NCBI GenBank assembly: GCA_905178155.1
Contig: CAJINV010000020.1
Location: forward strand, 868,001 to 932,000
Direction of reading: 5' to 3'
Length of the DNA stretch: 64,000 bases
From: Amoebophrya sp. A120
Taxonomy: Eukaryota; Sar; Dinophyceae; Syndiniales; Amoebophryaceae
Part shown: piece after piece, positions 61,801 through 64,000 of the stretch
Numbering within the stretch: the first letter of the stretch is position 1
Layout of the letters: each line of letters starts with the position of its first letter
The notes under the pieces: model-generated
What the model saw: the letters and a program-made list of their open reading frames with translations, nothing else
Database searches by the model: none
What the model was told of the DNA's origin: nothing
Made by a program: the position numbers and the translations under genes

Positions 61801-62494
61801 TCGACGAGGACATCGATGCTGTCCATTTTTTCCATAATGGTCGCCGTCGCGCCAGCTCCGGTCTTGATGGCAGCTTCAGCGTCTCCCGCTTCTACAGTGG
61901 CGGCGTCCTTTTCTTGCTTTCTCGTCCTACTACTGCCTCTGCTACACATCCGGCTAATCGCGAGAATCACACAGGCGACCAAGTTTAGGAAGCAGAGCCC
62001 GCCAATGAGAAATCGCCACGTGTCATTGTCTTCAGTCCAATCCACGTCGGAGAATCCCGTGTCGGTCAGGATCTGAAACAAGAGGATGTTGGTGTTGCAG
62101 ATCTTCGCGTATGATCAAACATTATTTCTCGTCGATCAGCATATTGAAAAACAAAAAGCAACGCGCTTCTCTTTCTACTGCATCTCAAGCTAGTACCATG
62201 ATGTCTATGGAAGCTACAAACAAACTTCTGTTTCACGACAGCACATACACCATCGATAATCCTTTATCAAACCTGCGGCCTATTATCCACTTCCGCCTGC
62301 CCCGTTAACTGCAGTCTGCTGGTAATCCACGGGTGTTTCTCCTTGAGCCGCTCGTGCCACTGCGCGTACCATTTGTCAAAGACGTCATTGTTCCAGGTGT
62401 ACCACTTTGACAGAAAAACCTCGTCGCGCGGCATCCCAGGGTCCGGCGCTGGGGGCTGCGGCACCGAAGAAACCATGGTGTGGTGGTCGGACAT
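55849..62494 (-). CDS. Giant polytopic membrane protein with coiled coils, about 1726 residues
   Basis: From ATG 62494 (MSDHHTMVSSVPQPPAPDPG). Three GT-AG introns (62073-62272; 58264-58369; a 43- or 58-nt one ending at 59480) and five introners are removed to give 1727 codons. Membrane spans: TWRFLIGGLCFLNLVACVIL, YGVLSAAITVFLVDGFPFIP, VLSNTFGLGFGLAAMYGMF, WVIVFLLAPLFQTVAFFAAW and FGFFAAVASGMLFLMYCSL. About 550 residues of helical, probably coiled-coil sequence follow. Then more spans, including LVFTSYLPSILALTIVDLF, CTLAIVLFAAGVLTGSTLLL, GIFLALQVTLILANQYTCYL and LLSATLSVAFMLVAVFSLF. About 11-12 spans in all. It ends WFFPTFWRARR. No known family recognised. The start is uncertain because the peptide QMSDHHTVVSSVPQP recurs upstream, so more exons may belong to this gene. 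Confidence 0.7.
56201..56402. mobile_element. Introner element, F7 type; the only one phasable as GT-AG
   Basis: Ends TATCGCAAGAAAAAACTGCT and ...GTTTTTTCGTGGGATA. CCACC is duplicated exactly at 56196-56200 and 56403-56407. In the gene sense the duplication is GGTGG, so the intron could be read as G|GTGGTATCC...GATAG|GTGG. Removal joins ...ALITKTV to EYVNTPDLDW. Confidence 0.94.
59703..59945. mobile_element. Introner element, family F4
   Basis: Ends TATGACAGCGCACAACTGCC and ...TTGTGCACTCTCATA. AGCCA is duplicated exactly at 59698-59702 and 59946-59950. Removal joins ...PELMDWL to AELPEVENF. Confidence 0.94.
60193..60451. mobile_element. Introner element, family F3
   Basis: Ends CATCAAATGCAAAAGTGTCT (first T mutated) and ...ATTTGCAGTGCATA. 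CACGG is duplicated exactly at 60188-60192 and 60452-60456. Removal joins ...LLGLTV to YFGGYFLGF. Confidence 0.92.
60549..60764. mobile_element. Introner element, F7 type
   Basis: Ends TATGCAAGAAAAAAACTGTG and ...CAGTTTTTTCCCTGGATA, with arms including GTGTAAGTGTAAGT. TCATG is duplicated exactly at 60544-60548 and 60765-60769. Removal joins ...FFASSNM to KKLVYCLAV. Confidence 0.94.
61163..61333. mobile_element. Introner element, family F1
   Basis: Ends TATCCTGTGCAAAAGTATTG and ...GTTTTGCATTTCATA on the plus strand, so opposite to most F1 copies relative to its gene. TCGGA is duplicated exactly at 61158-61162 and 61334-61338. Removal joins ...DGFPFIPK to PGNKDEMSA. Confidence 0.94.
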
Positions 62495-62589
62495 TCTTGT
62501 TTGCTTTGCGGGAAGTTCATCTCATGCTCATCGCTTAGACAACGTCCGGCGTCTCATGATGAAACATGTGATGCTGGGTGGCGTCTCAT

Positions 62590-62794
62590 GATGAGGATAC
62601 AAATGCTGGCTCAGCATGACAAGTTTCTGAGCTCCTAGAAGGTGAAGGTGTTGCCTATTCTGCATGACAAACTGCGCTTCTGCATCACAGAAAAACGGAG
62701 CTCTTGGGTAACGTGCATGACAGATTTAAGAGTCATGCCAGACAAGCATGACAAACGTGAATTCTTCCAGACCCAGACATTTTTGCACTTGATA
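62590..62794. mobile_element. Truncated introner, family F3
   Basis: Only the plus-strand right end is intact (TTCCAGACCCAGACATTTTT...CTTGATA at 62794). The expected opposite end is missing, and the left limit given is approximate. It abuts the next element at a shared CCTGC. Confidence 0.6.
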
Positions 62795-62799
62795 CCTGC

Positions 62800-63029
62800 T
62801 ATGAGGGTGCACAAGAACTCCCCCTCGTTCTCATTTCTCATGCAAAGTCCTTCCCTTGATGTATCACTATTATGCATGACAGATTCCGGAATCCCAAACA
62901 GCAGTACACTACTTAATAGGCCCATGAATCTAAATTGCCATGCACGGGCTCCACGTGCGCTGGTGTTTGTATTGCTGTTCATCCAATACAAATGAGAAGG
63001 ACGAGGGGGACCTGTGCACAACTGTCATA
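62800..63029. mobile_element. Introner element, family F4
   Basis: Ends TATGAGGGTGCACAAGAACT and ...TGCACAACTGTCATA. The flanks CCTGC (62795-62799) and CCCGC (63030-63034) differ at one base. Confidence 0.85.
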
Positions 63030-64000
63030 CCCGCTTCCAGCCGAAAAAAATTTGCGACAGCCGGATTTTCTCGCGGATTGTGACTTTTTGCAGGGAACTG
63101 AGCAATTGGTAGCCGACGTTTGCCTGCGGGTTCATTTGCGGTTGCTGCTGATGTACTATCATGTTTCTGTTGTTCTGGATCGACGTAGTTGGTTTTATCA
63201 ACTGCAAATATTATCTCTGGAAGATGTCTGGAAGATTACAAGACTTCTCATGCAGGTTCAACATGACTGCACATGAGGTCTGCACTGCAGGATCTCCTAG
63301 CATGATAGATTCCGTGAGTAGATATCATCTCTACCATGCCTATCCTGTCGATGAGAAACTCACTCCCAACTTGGTCAAAAATGAACAGCTTTGGGTAATC
63401 ATGTAAACACAAATTTTTGCATGATCCAGATTTACCATGAGAAGCTGCATCCTCCCAGACATCCAGGGGTATTTGCAGTGCATAGGTTGCTGTAGTTGAC
63501 CATTGGCTGTTGTAGTAGGCGCGATATTAACAAGTGCAAAAGTATCGCACATCGCACTCGTGTTGCCAGTCATGCATTTTTTTCTCAAGGTGAATCCGCA
63601 TTACAAATTTCGGGAAAGTTTAGAAATGTCGCAGCATTGCCACATGAAATGCCGTAGCGGGGCTGCGGCACCGAAGAAACCACCGTATGATGGTCGGACA
63701 TTTGCCGCTTGGACTGTATCCACAAAAAAGCACCCATGCCCATGATCCAATTTGCTATGCAGAACACGCATCAAAAGCAGCATTTGTCAAGCAAAAAATT
63801 GATGGGGATGGGTGTTTTTTCCTGGATAGACTGCCGCGAGATCAGGTAGCCCGCGAAGAGAAGGGACAACGCCTGGGCGTAGTAGTCTGGGTAATAGTTT
63901 GATGCAGTCTTGTTATTTGCGGACGAAGATGTTGATGTTGTTGTAGCTCCTGAGAATGTTGTGGTGTCACCAGAATCTTCCACTCCAGCTGCTGCTGCGT
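63030..64000 (-). CDS. Exons of a protein continuing beyond the right edge
   Basis: From the right edge: ...YYPDYYAQALSLLFAGYLIS, an element at 63717-63828, then RQSKRQMSDHHTVVSSVPQP, an element at 63525-63656 whose exact join is unclear, then TTTANGQLQQ, an element at 63196-63484, then PTTSIQNNRNMIVHQQQPQM and NVGYQLLSSLQKVTIREKIR up to FFGWKR. It may be the 5' part of the giant membrane-protein gene or a separate gene whose 3' end was disrupted by the truncated element. The content is Gln/Asn-rich with a short hydrophobic segment. No family recognised. Confidence 0.5.
63196..63484. mobile_element. Introner element, family F3
   Basis: Ends TATCAACTGCAAATATTATC and ...GTATTTGCAGTGCATA. The flanks GGTTT and GGTTG differ at one base. 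Removal joins ...GQLQQ to PTTSIQNNRN. Confidence 0.85.
63525..63656. mobile_element. Diverged introner, family F1
   Basis: Left end TATTAACAAGTGCAAAAGTA with the F1 GCAAAAGTATCGCA block and an internal GCATTACAAATTT; the right end ...ATGAAATGCCGTA is degenerate. The flanks CGCGA and GCGGG do not match well, so its boundaries and the splice join are uncertain. Confidence 0.55.
63717..63828. mobile_element. Short introner, F7 type (112 bp)
   Basis: Ends TATCCACAAAAAAGCACCCA and ...GTGTTTTTTCCTGGATA. GACTG is duplicated exactly at 63712-63716 and 63829-63833. It is the shortest complete copy. Removal joins ...YLISRQS to KRQMSDHH. Confidence 0.93.

Larger units (their letters stand above)
62452..63702. 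repeat. 44-bp imperfect direct repeat of coding sequence
   Basis: Copies at 62452-62495 and 63659-63702 match at 40 of 44 bases and encode MSDHHTxVSSVPQP twice. Between them lie four introner copies (one truncated) and an exon. This suggests a local tandem duplication. Confidence 0.75.

Overview
The window looks like nuclear DNA of a dinoflagellate-type alveolate. The best match I know is the Syndiniales parasite Amoebophrya, whose genomes are reported to carry invasive intronic (introner) elements. The evidence is eukaryotic: GAPDH with GT-AG introns, PP2C, PCH2/TRIP13, a JmjC oxygenase and an SLC35 transporter. Fifteen consecutive well-supported genes lie on the minus strand. Coding sequence is interrupted by short inverted-repeat elements that must be spliced out. 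The taxon name is an inference; the elements are read directly from the sequence.

Layout: one plus-strand gene enters from the left edge (ends 1675), followed by an AT-rich spacer where it converges on the minus-strand array. Right to left in window order, but all minus strand, the array holds: an unknown protein with an agenet/tudor-like C-terminus (3434-6621); a helical-repeat organellar RNA-binding candidate (7029-10312); a small probable mitochondrial protein (10926-11621); an unknown acidic protein (11982-13828); a WD40 protein (17022-20060); a PP2C phosphatase (22767-27830); a UPF0045/ECM15-like protein (29460-30620); a secreted FkbM-type methyltransferase candidate (31420-36286); PCH2 (36822-39894); a MINA/NO66-like JmjC oxygenase (42170-44384); an SLC35 nucleotide-sugar transporter (44886-46196); GAPDH (47162-48699); UPRT (50185-51870); a patatin-like lipase (52689-54494); and a giant polytopic membrane protein (55849-62494) with further exons running off the right edge. 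The genes do not form an obvious pathway.

The main story is 34 introner-like elements (112-317 bp). They begin TAT and end ATA, carry terminal inverted repeats and are flanked by 5-bp target-site duplications, mostly exact. Removing each element plus one copy of its duplication, together with the GT-AG introns I placed, gives an integer number of codons in all 13 intact genes that contain them, and the joined frames read through. All 34 sit between coding segments; GAPDH and SLC35 have none. They occur in both orientations and only one can be phased as a GT-AG intron.

Other structure: two GC-rich islands (about 14.3-15.8 kb and 40.5-42.1 kb), a 598-bp foldback element, a MITE with an 8-bp duplication inside a PP2C intron, an 817-bp WD40 intron flanked by 48-bp direct repeats, and two back-to-back palindromes at 55.45-55.56 kb.
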